This document shows, one piece after another, positions 35,875 to 44,727 of a DNA stretch of 64,000 bases. The stretch is from Devosia sp. Root635 (GTDB lineage: Bacteria > Pseudomonadota > Alphaproteobacteria > Rhizobiales > Devosiaceae). The position numbers and the translations under genes were made by a program. The notes under the pieces are model-generated. The model made no database searches and was not told the origin of the DNA. It saw nothing but the letters and a program-made list of their open reading frames with translations. The DNA is taken from NCBI RefSeq assembly GCF_001427605.1, contig NZ_LMGZ01000006.1:1-64000 (forward strand), read 5' to 3'. Position 1 is the stretch's first letter; each line of letters starts with the position of its first letter.

Positions 35875-37005
35875 TCAAGCTCGCGCCAATACTGCCCGAT
35901 AAAGCGCCTCGATGCCGTCGGTCATGGTGGCCAGCGAAAAGCGGCTTTCGATATGGGCAAGGCGCGCCGCCATCTCCGCCTGTGCCTCTGCGGGGTCGTC
36001 GATGGCCCGCTGCATCGCCGCGCCGAGCGCTACGGCATCCCCCGCCGGGAGCAGGCTGGTGGAGGTCGGGCCGAAAATCTCGGGAATACCGCCGACGCTG
36101 GTGGAAATCACCGGCAGCCGGGCGGCCGCGGCTTCCAGCACCACATAGGGCAGGGACTCGGCCAGCGAGGGCACCACCGCCACCCGTCCCCTGGCAAAGG
36201 TCGGCCGCGCCGGCTGCGCGCCGAGCATGGTCACGCGTTGGCTCAGCCCCAACCGCACGACCTGGTCTTTCAGTTCCGCCCGGCTGGGCCCGTCGCCCGC
36301 CATGACCAGCGTGGCCGGCTTGCCATCGGCCCGCTTCACCCCGGCCAGCGCGTCGGCCAGGATGTGAATGCCCTTGAGGTCGCGCAATTCGCCCACGAAC
36401 ACGAAGTCCGCCGCGTCATCGGCCGGCGGCACCGGCACGAATTCCTCGGGCGCCAGGCCATTGTGGATGACTTCGGCGGGGCAGGTGGGCTCGCCGACCA
36501 GCGCCGAATAGGTCGCCTGCGCATAGGCGCTTTCGAAAATGATCGCGCCCGTCCGGGCCATCAGCCACCGCTCCAGCCGGTGAAACAGCCGCCCGGATGT
36601 CGAGGCCCTGGAAAAATGCAGCACCCCGCCATGCGGCGTATAGAGCGCCACGGCCTTGCCGCCCCCCAGCAGCGCCAGGCGCGCATAGAAGCCGCCCTTG
36701 GCGCCATGTCCGTGCATCACGTCGATATTGAGCCTGCGGGCCAGCCTACGGACGGCGAAGGGCGTCCTGAGATCGCCGCCACCCAGCACGCGCGGCATGG
36801 CGAAGCGATGAATGCCGAGGCTGGCATGAGCCAGCAGTTCGGCCAGCTTGCCTTCGGTCTGCGCGTCATTGGCAAGGCTGTCGACCACCAGGCCCACATC
36901 ATGGCCATTGGCAGCCAGCGCGCGGGTCAGGTCCGCGACATGCCGGAACAGCCCCCCGACCGGCGCGCGCATGACCTGCAGGATGCGCAGCTTGCCCCCG
37001 GCCAT
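35875..37005 (-). CDS. Glycosyltransferase family 4 protein
   Basis: A 376-residue GT-B glycosyltransferase. The N-terminal domain has MRAPVGGLFRHVADLTRALA and the acceptor loop DVMHGHGAKGGFYARL. The donor domain has VFVGELRDLKGIHILADAL, VMAGDGPSRAEL and the nucleotide-sugar motif PSLAESLPYVVLEAAAARLP with the E-x7-E arrangement. It probably adds a sugar to the exopolysaccharide lipid-linked unit. AGGAG lies before the ATG, and it follows the export lipoprotein gene by 13 bases. Confidence 0.9.
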   Translation of the reverse strand: MAGGKLRILQVMRAPVGGLFRHVADLTRALAANGHDVGLVVDSLANDAQTEGKLAELLAHASLGIHRFAMPRVLGGGDLRTPFAVRRLARRLNIDVMHGHGAKGGFYARLALLGGGKAVALYTPHGGVLHFSRASTSGRLFHRLERWLMARTGAIIFESAYAQATYSALVGEPTCPAEVIHNGLAPEEFVPVPPADDAADFVFVGELRDLKGIHILADALAGVKRADGKPATLVMAGDGPSRAELKDQVVRLGLSQRVTMLGAQPARPTFARGRVAVVPSLAESLPYVVLEAAAARLPVISTSVGGIPEIFGPTSTSLLPAGDAVALGAAMQRAIDDPAEAQAEMAARLAHIESRFSLATMTDGIEALYRAVLARA

Positions 37006-37018
37006 CGATCTGCTCCTG

Positions 37019-37570
37019 CTAGAACCAGCGTTCGAGAATGACGATGGTATCGCCCGGATAGATGGGGAAGTCGAGGTCCACTGTGCCCTTGACCATCTGG
37101 TCGCCCTGCCGGCGATAGACCACGGCGCGGCCGCGGTCGGCGGTGTCGGAGAATCCGCCCGACGTGCTGATGGCCGCCCTGACGGTCATGCCGTAGACAT
37201 ATTGGAACTGCCCGGCATTCTTGATTTCGCCCTGGATGAAGAATGGCCGGTATTCCGCCACTTCCACGGCCACGTCGGGGTTGCGCATATAGCCGTTCGC
37301 CAGCGCTGCGGCGAGCCGTCCGGCAGCGACATTGGTGGTTGTGCCCCGCACCTGCACCGGCCCCACCAGCGGAAACGCGATCGCGCCGCTGTCGTCGATC
37401 CGGTATGTGTCACTCAATTCCGTGTCGCCATACACCGTGACCCGCACCGCATCCCCGGTATCGAGCTGATAGGGGCCCTTGGTCTCGACCAGGTATGTCG
37501 CCGGGCGCGTGGAGGCGCAGGCTGCCAGCGGCAGCATCAGCGCGATCGTGAGAATGGGCAGCCAGCGCAT
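37019..37570 (-). CDS. Polysaccharide export lipoprotein (Wza/ExoF type)
   Basis: A 183-residue outer-membrane or periplasmic auxiliary protein. The N-terminus is a lipoprotein signal, MRWLPILTIALMLPLAACAS, with cysteine 18. It is followed by the Poly_export domain (YQLDTGDAVRVTVYGD, YRIDDSGAIAFPLVGPV) and one SLBB-like segment (RPFFIQGEIKNAGQFQYV). It is shorter than E. coli Wza, so it may lack the C-terminal outer-membrane helix: it ends VILERWF. The ATG at 37570 is preferred over an upstream TTG because it starts the signal peptide. It diverges from the co-polymerase gene across a 146-base promoter region. Confidence 0.88.
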   Translation of the reverse strand: MRWLPILTIALMLPLAACASTRPATYLVETKGPYQLDTGDAVRVTVYGDTELSDTYRIDDSGAIAFPLVGPVQVRGTTTNVAAGRLAAALANGYMRNPDVAVEVAEYRPFFIQGEIKNAGQFQYVYGMTVRAAISTSGGFSDTADRGRAVVYRRQGDQMVKGTVDLDFPIYPGDTIVILERWF

Positions 37571-37716
37571 GAGAATCCCAGGCAATTAAGCTGCGCCAAT
37601 GTCACGCCGTCGTGGTTAACAAAGTCCTTCCGCCAACACCGTATTCTTGCGATCTGCAAATGGGTTAACGGATTGATTACCACGTCGAGGCGATAAACCG
37701 GACCACAGGACGAGGG

Positions 37717-40059
37717 ATGGCAATGGCGTTTGAGTCGCAGATGGCGCGCGACGCTCGGATCGATGTCAGCGCGGTTATTGGCGCTGTGGTGCAGCGGCTG
37801 TCGCGCGTGGCCATTGTCACGGCGGGCCTGCTGGCCGTGACATTCGTGATCGTCATGTTCATGCCGCGCCTCTATGAATCGTCGGCTTCCATTCTGGTCG
37901 AGCCGCGCAGCAACATCTATTTCCGCGCCTCCAACGAGCAGGTGCCCAGCGCTTCGGGCGGCGATGCCAGCGTGGTGTCCAGCCAGATCGAACTCATCAA
38001 GTCGCGCGACACGCTGCTGCCGGTCATCGACGGGCTCGACCTGCGCTCGGTGCCTGAATTCAACGGCGCCGGCGGTGGCGGCTTTTCGCCCTTCGCCATC
38101 GTCTCGCAACTGCTCGGCCGCCGGTCGACGCCGGTCAGCGTCGATGAGGTCGTGCTCAACAACCTCTATGATCGCCTGACGGTCATCCAGGAGCGCGATT
38201 CGCGCATCATTTCTGTGCTGGTGCGCTCCACCAGCCCGCAACTGGCCGCCGATATTGCCAATGCCGTCGCCAATGCGCATGTGGCGCGCCGCGCCGAACT
38301 GTCGCTGTCCGATACCGCCGAGGCGTCCGGCTGGCTGGCCGACGAGATTGCCAAGCTGCGCGTTTCGGTCACCGCCGCCGAGACTGCCGTCGCCAATTTC
38401 AAGGTCGATAACGACCTCTTCATCGGCTCCAACAATACCAGCCTGGCCGATCAGCAGCTCTCCACCATCGCTACGCAGATCAGCGCTGCGCAGGAACGCA
38501 AGAATACCGCTCTGTCCCGCGCTGCCCTTATTCGCGGCATGATCGAGCAGGGCCAGCCCATCGATGGCGTCGCAGATGTCCGTGAGTCGGTGGTCATCCA
38601 GCAGCTCAGCCAGGAAAAGGCGCGTCTGCAGGGCGAAAAGGCCCAGCGTTCCGCCACCCTGCTCAGCAATCACCCCACCATCCTGGCGCTCACCGCCCAG
38701 ATCGCCGAGCTGAACAACCAGATCACCCTCGAAGGCCGCCGCGTCGCCAATGCGCTCGAAGCCGAAGCGCAGATCGAGGCCGATCTCGAAGTGTCTTTGC
38801 GGGCCGACCTGGCCAATGCCAAGTCCTCCGCCTCCACCGCAACCCAGGATACCGTTACCCTCGATGGTCTCGAGCGCGAAGCCAAGGCGCAGCGCGACCT
38901 GCTCGAAGGTTACCTGCAGCGCTACAGCGAAGCCGTGTCGCGCACCGAGTCCAATTCGGCCTTGCCCGATGTCCGCGTCGTCAGCGTCGCCGCGCCATCC
39001 GTGTCGCCCGCCTCGCCCAAGACCCAGCTCATCCTGCTGGCCGTCGGCATTGTCGCGCTGGCGACGCAACTCGGCATCATCATCTTCGGCGAACTGATGT
39101 CCGGCCGCGCCATCGTGCCCGTCCAGCAGCCCGAACGTCTCCAGGATGAACTGGACGAGGTTCCCTTCATCGAGGCCGAACTCGAACCCGAACAGCGCTG
39201 GGAAGATCCAGCCGAACCGTTCGCCGCTATGGCGCTACCCGCCGAAGCGGCATCCGAACCGGAACTTGAACCCGAGCCCGAAACGGAACTTGAAGCCGAA
39301 GCAGCGCCGGCCGTCGTGACCGAGGACATTGCTGAGCGTCCAGAGGCCGATGCGGCTTCGGCCCGCTCCAACGTCGAGCGCTTCATCCAGGCGCTGACCG
39401 ATGCGACCTATGTCGGCCATCCGGTCCCGGAGCCGGCATTTGCGCCCGTGCCTCCAGCCACGCCACCAGCCGAGCCGGCCCCGCTGCCGGAGGCGCCATC
39501 CCCCGAGCTTCCGAGCCTGGTTGCCCTCGCCGACCTGTCCTCCGACCTCGTCCTGGGCCGCACGCACCTGCTGATCCTGGCCGCGCATCGCAACAATGCC
39601 GATTGCGCCGCTCTCGCCGAAGAGCTCGTGGCCGGCGCCCTGGCGCGTGGCCTCAGCGTGGCGCTGGTCGATGCTGGCAGCGTGCAGCCGGGCGACGAGC
39701 CGGGCCTGTCCGACCTCAGCCTCGATACCGCCAGCTTCGGCGACGTGGTGCAGAAATCCGCCGACAACAGCTTTGCCGAAGTGTCCTGGGGGCAGGGGCG
39801 CATCATCGATGCCAGTTCCACCAAGCCCCTGACCCTGATCGAGGCCCTGGGGGACATCTACGAAGTGGTGGTGCTGATGACCGGGCGCGTCGGCAAGGCG
39901 TCCACCCTGTCGATGTTCGATGACCTGGATGGACGGCTGGTGCTGGTTGCCGGCGATGACGACGATCTGGCCGCTGTCGCGGGGATGCGCGAACATCTGC
40001 TGGCTGCCGGCTTCGAGCGCTGCGAGGTCGCGGCCGCGCCCACCCGCGTTGCGGCCTGA
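37717..40059 (+). CDS. Polysaccharide co-polymerase (Wzz/ExoP type) with degenerate kinase domain
   Basis: A 780-residue inner-membrane chain-length regulator. A first helix (about residues 29-50) is followed by a large periplasmic Wzz domain with coiled coil (about 55-430; YESSASILVEPRSNIYF, LDGLEREAKAQRDLLEGYLQ), a proline-rich P-S-SPASPK motif and a second helix (about 435-455). A long acidic, proline-rich linker (455-600) leads to a C-terminal domain shaped like a BY-kinase. That domain has lost Walker A: where GxxxxGKST should be it reads LILAAHRNNADCAAL, though the following strand (VALVDAG) remains. No tyrosine-rich tail is present. It is therefore probably not a kinase. Confidence 0.87.
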   Translation: MAMAFESQMARDARIDVSAVIGAVVQRLSRVAIVTAGLLAVTFVIVMFMPRLYESSASILVEPRSNIYFRASNEQVPSASGGDASVVSSQIELIKSRDTLLPVIDGLDLRSVPEFNGAGGGGFSPFAIVSQLLGRRSTPVSVDEVVLNNLYDRLTVIQERDSRIISVLVRSTSPQLAADIANAVANAHVARRAELSLSDTAEASGWLADEIAKLRVSVTAAETAVANFKVDNDLFIGSNNTSLADQQLSTIATQISAAQERKNTALSRAALIRGMIEQGQPIDGVADVRESVVIQQLSQEKARLQGEKAQRSATLLSNHPTILALTAQIAELNNQITLEGRRVANALEAEAQIEADLEVSLRADLANAKSSASTATQDTVTLDGLEREAKAQRDLLEGYLQRYSEAVSRTESNSALPDVRVVSVAAPSVSPASPKTQLILLAVGIVALATQLGIIIFGELMSGRAIVPVQQPERLQDELDEVPFIEAELEPEQRWEDPAEPFAAMALPAEAASEPELEPEPETELEAEAAPAVVTEDIAERPEADAASARSNVERFIQALTDATYVGHPVPEPAFAPVPPATPPAEPAPLPEAPSPELPSLVALADLSSDLVLGRTHLLILAAHRNNADCAALAEELVAGALARGLSVALVDAGSVQPGDEPGLSDLSLDTASFGDVVQKSADNSFAEVSWGQGRIIDASSTKPLTLIEALGDIYEVVVLMTGRVGKASTLSMFDDLDGRLVLVAGDDDDLAAVAGMREHLLAAGFERCEVAAAPTRVAA

Positions 40060-40071
40060 TCCGGAGACGTG

Positions 40072-41112
40072 ATGTCAGCCAGATATGCGGCCATCCGCGC
40101 CATGTTCGAGGCTCTGTGGCTGTCGCGGCTGCCCGGCCTGGTGCGGGCGCTGTCGTCGTCGCGCGGGGTGATCTTCACCCTGCATCGCGTACTGCCCGAA
40201 GAACCCGCCGATTTCTCGCCCAATGCGATCCTGCAGGTGCGGCCGGACTTTCTCGACTATGTCATCGAGCGGGTCCGCGACCTCGATCTCGACATCGTCA
40301 GCCTCGACGAAGCCCTCGAACGCCTCGCCGCGCCAACTTCCGGCCGCCGCTTCGTGGTGCTGACCTTCGACGATGCCTACAAGGACAACCTGCGCCACGC
40401 TCTGCCCGTCCTGCGCCGGCACGACGTCCCGTTCACGCTCTACGTGCCCACGGCCCTGGTCGATGGCGTCGGCGAACTGTGGTGGCAGGCCATCGAGGAC
40501 ATCATTGCCCGCCAGCAGGCCATCGCCATGACCTCGGGCGGCCAGATCGACTATGTCGATACCAGCACCACGGCGCAGAAGAACGAGGCCTTCAACACGC
40601 TCTACTGGCAGATGCGCAGGATGCCGGAAGCCGACCGCGTTAAGCTGATGCGCAGCTTCGCCACCGCCTATGGCTACGATCTCGACAAGCAATGCCGCGA
40701 CCTGATCATGGATTGGCAGGAATTGCGCCTGTTCGCCGGCGACCCGCTCTGCACTATCGGCGCCCACACCGTGCATCACTACGAGCTGGCCAAGCTGCCC
40801 GCCGAACAGGCGCGCAACGAAATGGCTCAGTCCGCCGATATTCTCCTGGCCCAGTTCGGCCAGCGCCCGGCGCATTTCTCCTACCCGCTTGGCGGCCCGC
40901 TCTCCGCCGGCCAGCGCGAATTCGACCTCGCCCGCGAACTCGGCTTCAAATCCGCCGTCACCACCCGCCCCGGCGGTCTCTACGCCCGCCATGCCAAGGT
41001 CCCACACGCTTTGCCGCGTATTTCCTTAAACGGATACTTCCAGTCCCGACGCTATGTCGATGTTTTCGCTACCGGAGCAATCTTCTCCGCTATGGGCAAA
41101 TTGACTGGATAA
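40072..41112 (+). CDS. Polysaccharide deacetylase (NodB-homology)
   Basis: A 346-residue carbohydrate esterase family 4 protein. The metal triad is visible as the Asp pair in VVLTFDDAYKDNLRHALP and two histidines in IGAHTVHHYELAKLP; SYPLGGPL and a late RISLNG complete the fold. It probably removes N- or O-acetyl groups from the exopolysaccharide. GGAG precedes the ATG at 40072, with a GTG one codon upstream less well spaced. It follows the co-polymerase gene by 12 bases in the same direction. No signal peptide is obvious, so it may act on the cytoplasmic lipid-linked unit. Confidence 0.87.
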   Translation: MSARYAAIRAMFEALWLSRLPGLVRALSSSRGVIFTLHRVLPEEPADFSPNAILQVRPDFLDYVIERVRDLDLDIVSLDEALERLAAPTSGRRFVVLTFDDAYKDNLRHALPVLRRHDVPFTLYVPTALVDGVGELWWQAIEDIIARQQAIAMTSGGQIDYVDTSTTAQKNEAFNTLYWQMRRMPEADRVKLMRSFATAYGYDLDKQCRDLIMDWQELRLFAGDPLCTIGAHTVHHYELAKLPAEQARNEMAQSADILLAQFGQRPAHFSYPLGGPLSAGQREFDLARELGFKSAVTTRPGGLYARHAKVPHALPRISLNGYFQSRRYVDVFATGAIFSAMGKLTG

Positions 41113-41115
41113 AGT

Positions 41116-41244
41116 GCCACGCCCTCGTGGTTCGAGGGTCGCTGCGCTCCCGCCTCACCATGAGGGCTACTGCTGGCGCGGTGTTCCAGTAGCCCTCATG
41201 GTGAGGTGCGCTTCTTCAGCGCCTCGAACCACGAGGGCGTGCCC
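41116..41244. repeat. Dispersed 130-bp palindrome, family A, copy 2
   Basis: Outer arms GCCACGCCCTCGTGGTTCGAGG and CCTCGAACCACGAGGGCGTGCC, inner stem CCTCACCATGAGGGCTACT with AGTAGCCCTCATGGTGAGG. It sits exactly between two convergent genes and abuts the DUF2842 stop codon. Confidence 0.8.
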
Positions 41245-41451
41245 CTAAGCGTCCGGCTTCGCCATCCACCTGATGATCCACATCGCCGGGTACAGCCACC
41301 CCATGCCCGCCACGATGAAATAGGGCATCAGGATCCAGATCGGCAGGCCGGGCGGAAACGCCAGGTAGACCGAGGTAAAGATCGACAGCCACGCCACGAT
41401 GGAGCCGAGGATCAGCAGGATTCCGAGTGCTTTGCGGTTACGCTGGGTCAT
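41245..41451 (-). CDS. DUF2842 family small membrane protein
   Basis: A 68-residue protein, MTQRNRKALGILLILGSIVA..., with two membrane helices and the late motif GMGWLYPAMWIIRWMAKPD typical of DUF2842 in alphaproteobacteria. The function is unknown. It is divergent from the heme A synthase gene, a linkage I recall from other Rhizobiales, which hints at a role near cytochrome oxidase assembly. The start at 41451 fits the family; an ATG three codons upstream is possible. Confidence 0.8.
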   Translation of the reverse strand: MTQRNRKALGILLILGSIVAWLSIFTSVYLAFPPGLPIWILMPYFIVAGMGWLYPAMWIIRWMAKPDA

Positions 41452-41529
41452 GTGCGGCATCGCGCCTATTGCAGGGAGGTCTCGCCGGGCATACCACTCC
41501 CGCGCATCCACCGACACCGGGAAACCGCC

Positions 41530-42609
41530 GTGAAAACAGTCCAAAATGCCGCACTGAGCCAGACCACCATTGCCGGCGACCGCCTGCGTCCGGTGCGTAT
41601 CTGGCTCTATGCTATCGCGCTCATGGTGCTGTGCATGGTCATGGTCGGTGGCATGACGCGGCTGACCGGTTCGGGCCTCTCCATCACCACCTGGCGCCCG
41701 ATTTCCGGCATCATTCCGCCCCTCAACGAAGCCGACTGGCTGGCCGAATTCGCCGGCTACAAGCTGATCCCGCAATATGACGTCTACAATCACTGGATGA
41801 CCCTGGAGGACTTCAAGGGCATTTTCTGGTGGGAGTGGATGCACCGATTCCTCGGCCGCATGATCGGCTTCGCCTTCGCCATTCCCTTCGTGGTCTTTCT
41901 GCTGCAAAAGCGCCTGACCCGCGACATGGCCGTGCCGCTGGCCTGCCTGTTCCTGCTCGGCGGCTTCCAGGGCTTTCTGGGCTGGTGGATGGTCTCTTCG
42001 GGCCTGACCGAACTGACCTCAGTGTCGCAATACCGCCTCGCCACGCACCTCACCGCCGCCCTGTTGCTGCTGCTGGCCCTGGTCTGGGTTGCCCGCCGCA
42101 TGCGGCCGCAACCCACCGAGGGCACAGTCACCCGCTTCAACGTGGTCTCCATCGCCCTGTTGCTCGTGCTTCTGGTGATCCAGATCGCCGCCGGCGGCTT
42201 CGTGGCCGGCATCGACGCCGGCATGGGCTACAACACCTGGCCGCTGATGGAAGGCAAATTCATCCCCGATGGCCTGGGCGCCTACGAACCGGGCTGGCGC
42301 GCCATGTTCGAGCATGGCCTGACCGTGCAGTTCAACCACCGCATGCTGGCCTATTTCATTACGGCCGTGATCGCCGTCCTGCTGTTCCTGCAGGCCCGCA
42401 GGGCAGGGCTGGGCGGTGTGCATCGCTGGCTGGTCCTCATCGCTATCCTGGTGCTGGGGCAGGTGGGGCTGGGCATCGCCACGCTGCTCTCCATGGTGCA
42501 GATCGACCTGGCCGTCAGCCACCAGGGCCTGGCCTTCATCCTCGCTTCCAGCGTCTGCGCCTATCTCGCCGACCTCACCAAGACACATTCACTGGGCACG
42601 GCGCGGTAA
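41530..42609 (+). CDS. ctaA: Heme A synthase (COX15/CtaA)
   Basis: Oxidises heme O to heme A for cytochrome c oxidase, in the inner membrane. The 359-residue protein has eight predicted helices and all four heme-ligand histidines: WEWMHRFLGRMIG, RLATHLTAALLLL, VQFNHRMLAYF and LAVSHQGLAFIL. VGGMTRLTGSGLSITTWRP and WPLMEGKFIPDG are type 2 COX15 signatures. The start is a GTG at 41530 with GGGAAA upstream. The gene is divergent from DUF2842. Confidence 0.94.
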   Translation: MKTVQNAALSQTTIAGDRLRPVRIWLYAIALMVLCMVMVGGMTRLTGSGLSITTWRPISGIIPPLNEADWLAEFAGYKLIPQYDVYNHWMTLEDFKGIFWWEWMHRFLGRMIGFAFAIPFVVFLLQKRLTRDMAVPLACLFLLGGFQGFLGWWMVSSGLTELTSVSQYRLATHLTAALLLLLALVWVARRMRPQPTEGTVTRFNVVSIALLLVLLVIQIAAGGFVAGIDAGMGYNTWPLMEGKFIPDGLGAYEPGWRAMFEHGLTVQFNHRMLAYFITAVIAVLLFLQARRAGLGGVHRWLVLIAILVLGQVGLGIATLLSMVQIDLAVSHQGLAFILASSVCAYLADLTKTHSLGTAR

Positions 42610-42660
42610 TATAATACCGCATCCGTAAGCCATTGAAATACAACGTTCTTTTAAAGGTGC

Positions 42661-42759
42661 TTGACCCATATCGAATCCTGCTCTAGTGGAGCGGCCGAAC
42701 GGGCTGCTTTCCTCCTTGGATGAAGGCTTCAAGCCCCAGGAAATCTAGGGAATTCTAGC
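42661..42759 (+). promoter_or_regulatory. rplM-rpsI promoter and leader
   Basis: TTGACC at 42661 begins a likely promoter, with a poor -10 around 42682-42688. The leader contains short complementary runs (GGGCT and AGCCC; GAAGGCTTC) and ends in CTAGGGAATTCTAGC just before the rplM ATG. The operon may be autoregulated by L13 binding here, as in other bacteria; I see no exact match to a named leader. Confidence 0.4.
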
Positions 42760-43224
42760 ATGAGCACTTACTCGGCAAAACCGAGCGAGATTGAAAAGAA
42801 GTGGATACTGATCGACGCCGATGGCCTCGTGGTGGGCCGCGTCGCTTCGATCATCGCTTCGCGTCTGCGCGGCAAGCACAAGCCGACCTTCACCCCGCAC
42901 ATGGACATGGGCGACAACATCGTTGTCATCAATGCCGACAAGGTGAAGCTCACCGGCCGTAAGCTGGACCAGCACAAGTTCTACTGGCACACCGGCTTCC
43001 CCGGCGGCATCAAGGACCGGTCTGCCCGTCAGATCCTGGAGGGCCGTTTCCCCGAGCGCGTGCTCGAGAACGCCGTCCGCCGCATGATGCCGGGCGGCCC
43101 GCTGACCCGCGCCCAGCTCAAGAACCTCCGCGTCTACTCGGGCGCCGAGCATCCCCACGAAGCGCAGAACCCGGCCAAGCTGGACGTCGCTGCGATGAAC
43201 TCCAAGAATGCGCGGGTGAAGTAA
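42760..43224 (+). CDS. rplM: 50S ribosomal protein L13
   Basis: A 154-residue ribosomal protein with the family motifs [57 protein letters not shown] and a C-terminal [16 protein letters not shown]. It is the first gene of the conserved rplM-rpsI operon; rpsI starts one base after its stop codon. Confidence 0.97.
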   Translation: MSTYSAKPSEIEKKWILIDADGLVVGRVASIIASRLRGKHKPTFTPHMDMGDNIVVINADKVKLTGRKLDQHKFYWHTGFPGGIKDRSARQILEGRFPERVLENAVRRMMPGGPLTRAQLKNLRVYSGAEHPHEAQNPAKLDVAAMNSKNARVK

Positions 43225-43225
43225 T

Positions 43226-43708
43226 ATGGCCGAAACCATCAACTCCCTCGAAGACCTGGGCACCACCACCGTCGCTCCGGCCGTCAACACCGCTCCGGTG
43301 CACGAGCAGAAGCTCGACGCCCAGGGCCGTGCCTATGCTACCGGCAAGCGCAAGAACGCCGTCGCCCGCGTCTGGATCAAGCCGGGCAAGGGCAAGGTCG
43401 TCGTCAACGGTCGTGAATTCGCCACCTACTTCGCGCGCCCCGTTCTGCAGCTCATCGTCAAGCAGCCGATCGTCGCCACCGAGCGCACCGACCAGTATGA
43501 CGTCGTCGTTACCGTCGCTGGTGGTGGCCTGTCCGGTCAGGCCGGTGCCGTGCGTCACGGCATCTCCAAGGCTCTGAACTATTTCGAGCCGGCCCTGCGC
43601 CCCATCCTCAAGAAGGGCGGCTTCCTGACCCGCGACAGCCGCGTCGTCGAACGCAAGAAGTACGGCAAGGCCAAGGCCCGTCGTTCGTTCCAGTTCTCCA
43701 AGCGCTAA
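43226..43708 (+). CDS. rpsI: 30S ribosomal protein S9
   Basis: A 160-residue ribosomal protein. The N-terminal 30 or so residues are an alanine- and threonine-rich extension common in alphaproteobacteria. The core shows [38 protein letters not shown] and the invariant C-terminus RSFQFSKR that reaches the P-site tRNA. It is followed by a strong intrinsic terminator. Confidence 0.97.
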   Translation: MAETINSLEDLGTTTVAPAVNTAPVHEQKLDAQGRAYATGKRKNAVARVWIKPGKGKVVVNGREFATYFARPVLQLIVKQPIVATERTDQYDVVVTVAGGGLSGQAGAVRHGISKALNYFEPALRPILKKGGFLTRDSRVVERKKYGKAKARRSFQFSKR

Positions 43709-43725
43709 GCTTCGGATCGATTTGC

Positions 43726-43750
43726 AAAGGGCCGGGAAACCGGCCCTTTT
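43726..43750 (+). terminator. Intrinsic terminator of rplM-rpsI
   Basis: AAAGGGCCGG, a GAAA tetraloop and CCGGCCCTTTT form a perfect GC-rich stem with a run of four T, 18 bases after the rpsI stop codon. Confidence 0.9.
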
Positions 43751-43776
43751 CTGTTCTGATCGCGCCAAGCCGCCGG

Positions 43777-43845
43777 CCGTCACCCTCGGGCACTTGCGGA
43801 GCGCTCAGTAAGTACAGTGCCCTCGGGTCAGGCCCGAGGGTGACG
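43777..43845. repeat. Dispersed palindrome, family C, copy 3
   Basis: CCGTCACCCTCGGGC and GCCCGAGGGTGACG flank a degenerate centre with AAGTACAGTGCCCTCGGGTC, shared with the element at 37-114. It lies between the rpsI terminator and the SdpI-like gene. Confidence 0.6.
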
Positions 43846-43913
43846 ATCCAGTTATGCGTGGTCTTCCAACGAGCGATCGCCGCCTATAAGTGGCCAGCTT
43901 CCGGATGCGTCCC

Positions 43914-44549
43914 ATGCAGACCCTCGTCACCCGTTTCCATCTCCTGCTGCTGACGGTCACGCTGGCCATATCAGGCGTAGGGGCCCTCCGCATTCCGGAT
44001 GACTTCATCTATCTCGCCCACTGGTCCGGCAATACCGCCGACTGGCTCTGGCCGCGCGAAACCATCTTCGTCGCGCCTGTCGCCCAGCTCCTGCTCATGG
44101 CCACCTTCTTCCTGCTCGGGCGCCTGCTGACCAAAAACCACTACGCCAAGTCCCAGCACATCCTCGATCCGGCTTTGACCGCGCTGATGAGCGTGGTGGC
44201 CGCAACCCAGCTCGGCCTGCTGCTGGCGGGCATAGGCTCCGATCTCGATTTCATCCGCGTCACCGCCTTTGCCCTTGGCGTGGTGCTGGTCGTGCTCGGC
44301 ATCATCCTCTTCGAGGCCGAGCGGCACACCTATGCCGGCTTGCGGATGCCCTGGCCTCTGCGCTCCGACCGCGCCTGGCGCATAGTCCATCGCGTCACGG
44401 GCCTGGCCTATGGCCTGGCCGGCCTTGCCCTGCTGGCGCTGGCCTGGTTCGATACCGGGCTCGCCACGCGCGTCCTGGGCTTCGCCGCAGCGCTGCTGTT
44501 GCCCGCTCTCGTCGCCGGACTCGCCACGCTGCTTTTCGACCGAAGCTGA
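43914..44549 (+). CDS. SdpI-family membrane protein
   Basis: About 211 residues with six predicted membrane segments. A DUF1648-like N-terminus (RIPDDFIYLAHWSGNTADWL) and a later GLRMPWPLRSDRAWRIVHR motif are typical of SdpI/YhfL immunity-like proteins, which have a matching R/W-x-x-H signature. The role outside Bacillus SDP immunity is unknown. Start choice is uncertain: ATGs at 43905 and 43914 and a GTG at 43890 are in frame, and none has a clear ribosome binding site. Confidence 0.65.
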   Translation: MQTLVTRFHLLLLTVTLAISGVGALRIPDDFIYLAHWSGNTADWLWPRETIFVAPVAQLLLMATFFLLGRLLTKNHYAKSQHILDPALTALMSVVAATQLGLLLAGIGSDLDFIRVTAFALGVVLVVLGIILFEAERHTYAGLRMPWPLRSDRAWRIVHRVTGLAYGLAGLALLALAWFDTGLATRVLGFAAALLLPALVAGLATLLFDRS

Positions 44550-44727
44550 CCGATCCGCATAGCCATTGCCGCGAATGGCTTCGCCTCGGCAGGAATTTTT
44601 CCGGCCCGGCGCGGAATCGAAAAGCCTTGCGCAGCAAATTATCGTTCAAACGAGTAGAATCGTGCTTAATTTCGAGGCGTGCAGCCCAATTGTTGGGCGG
44701 GCGTCTCGGCTAATTGCAGGTCAACAC

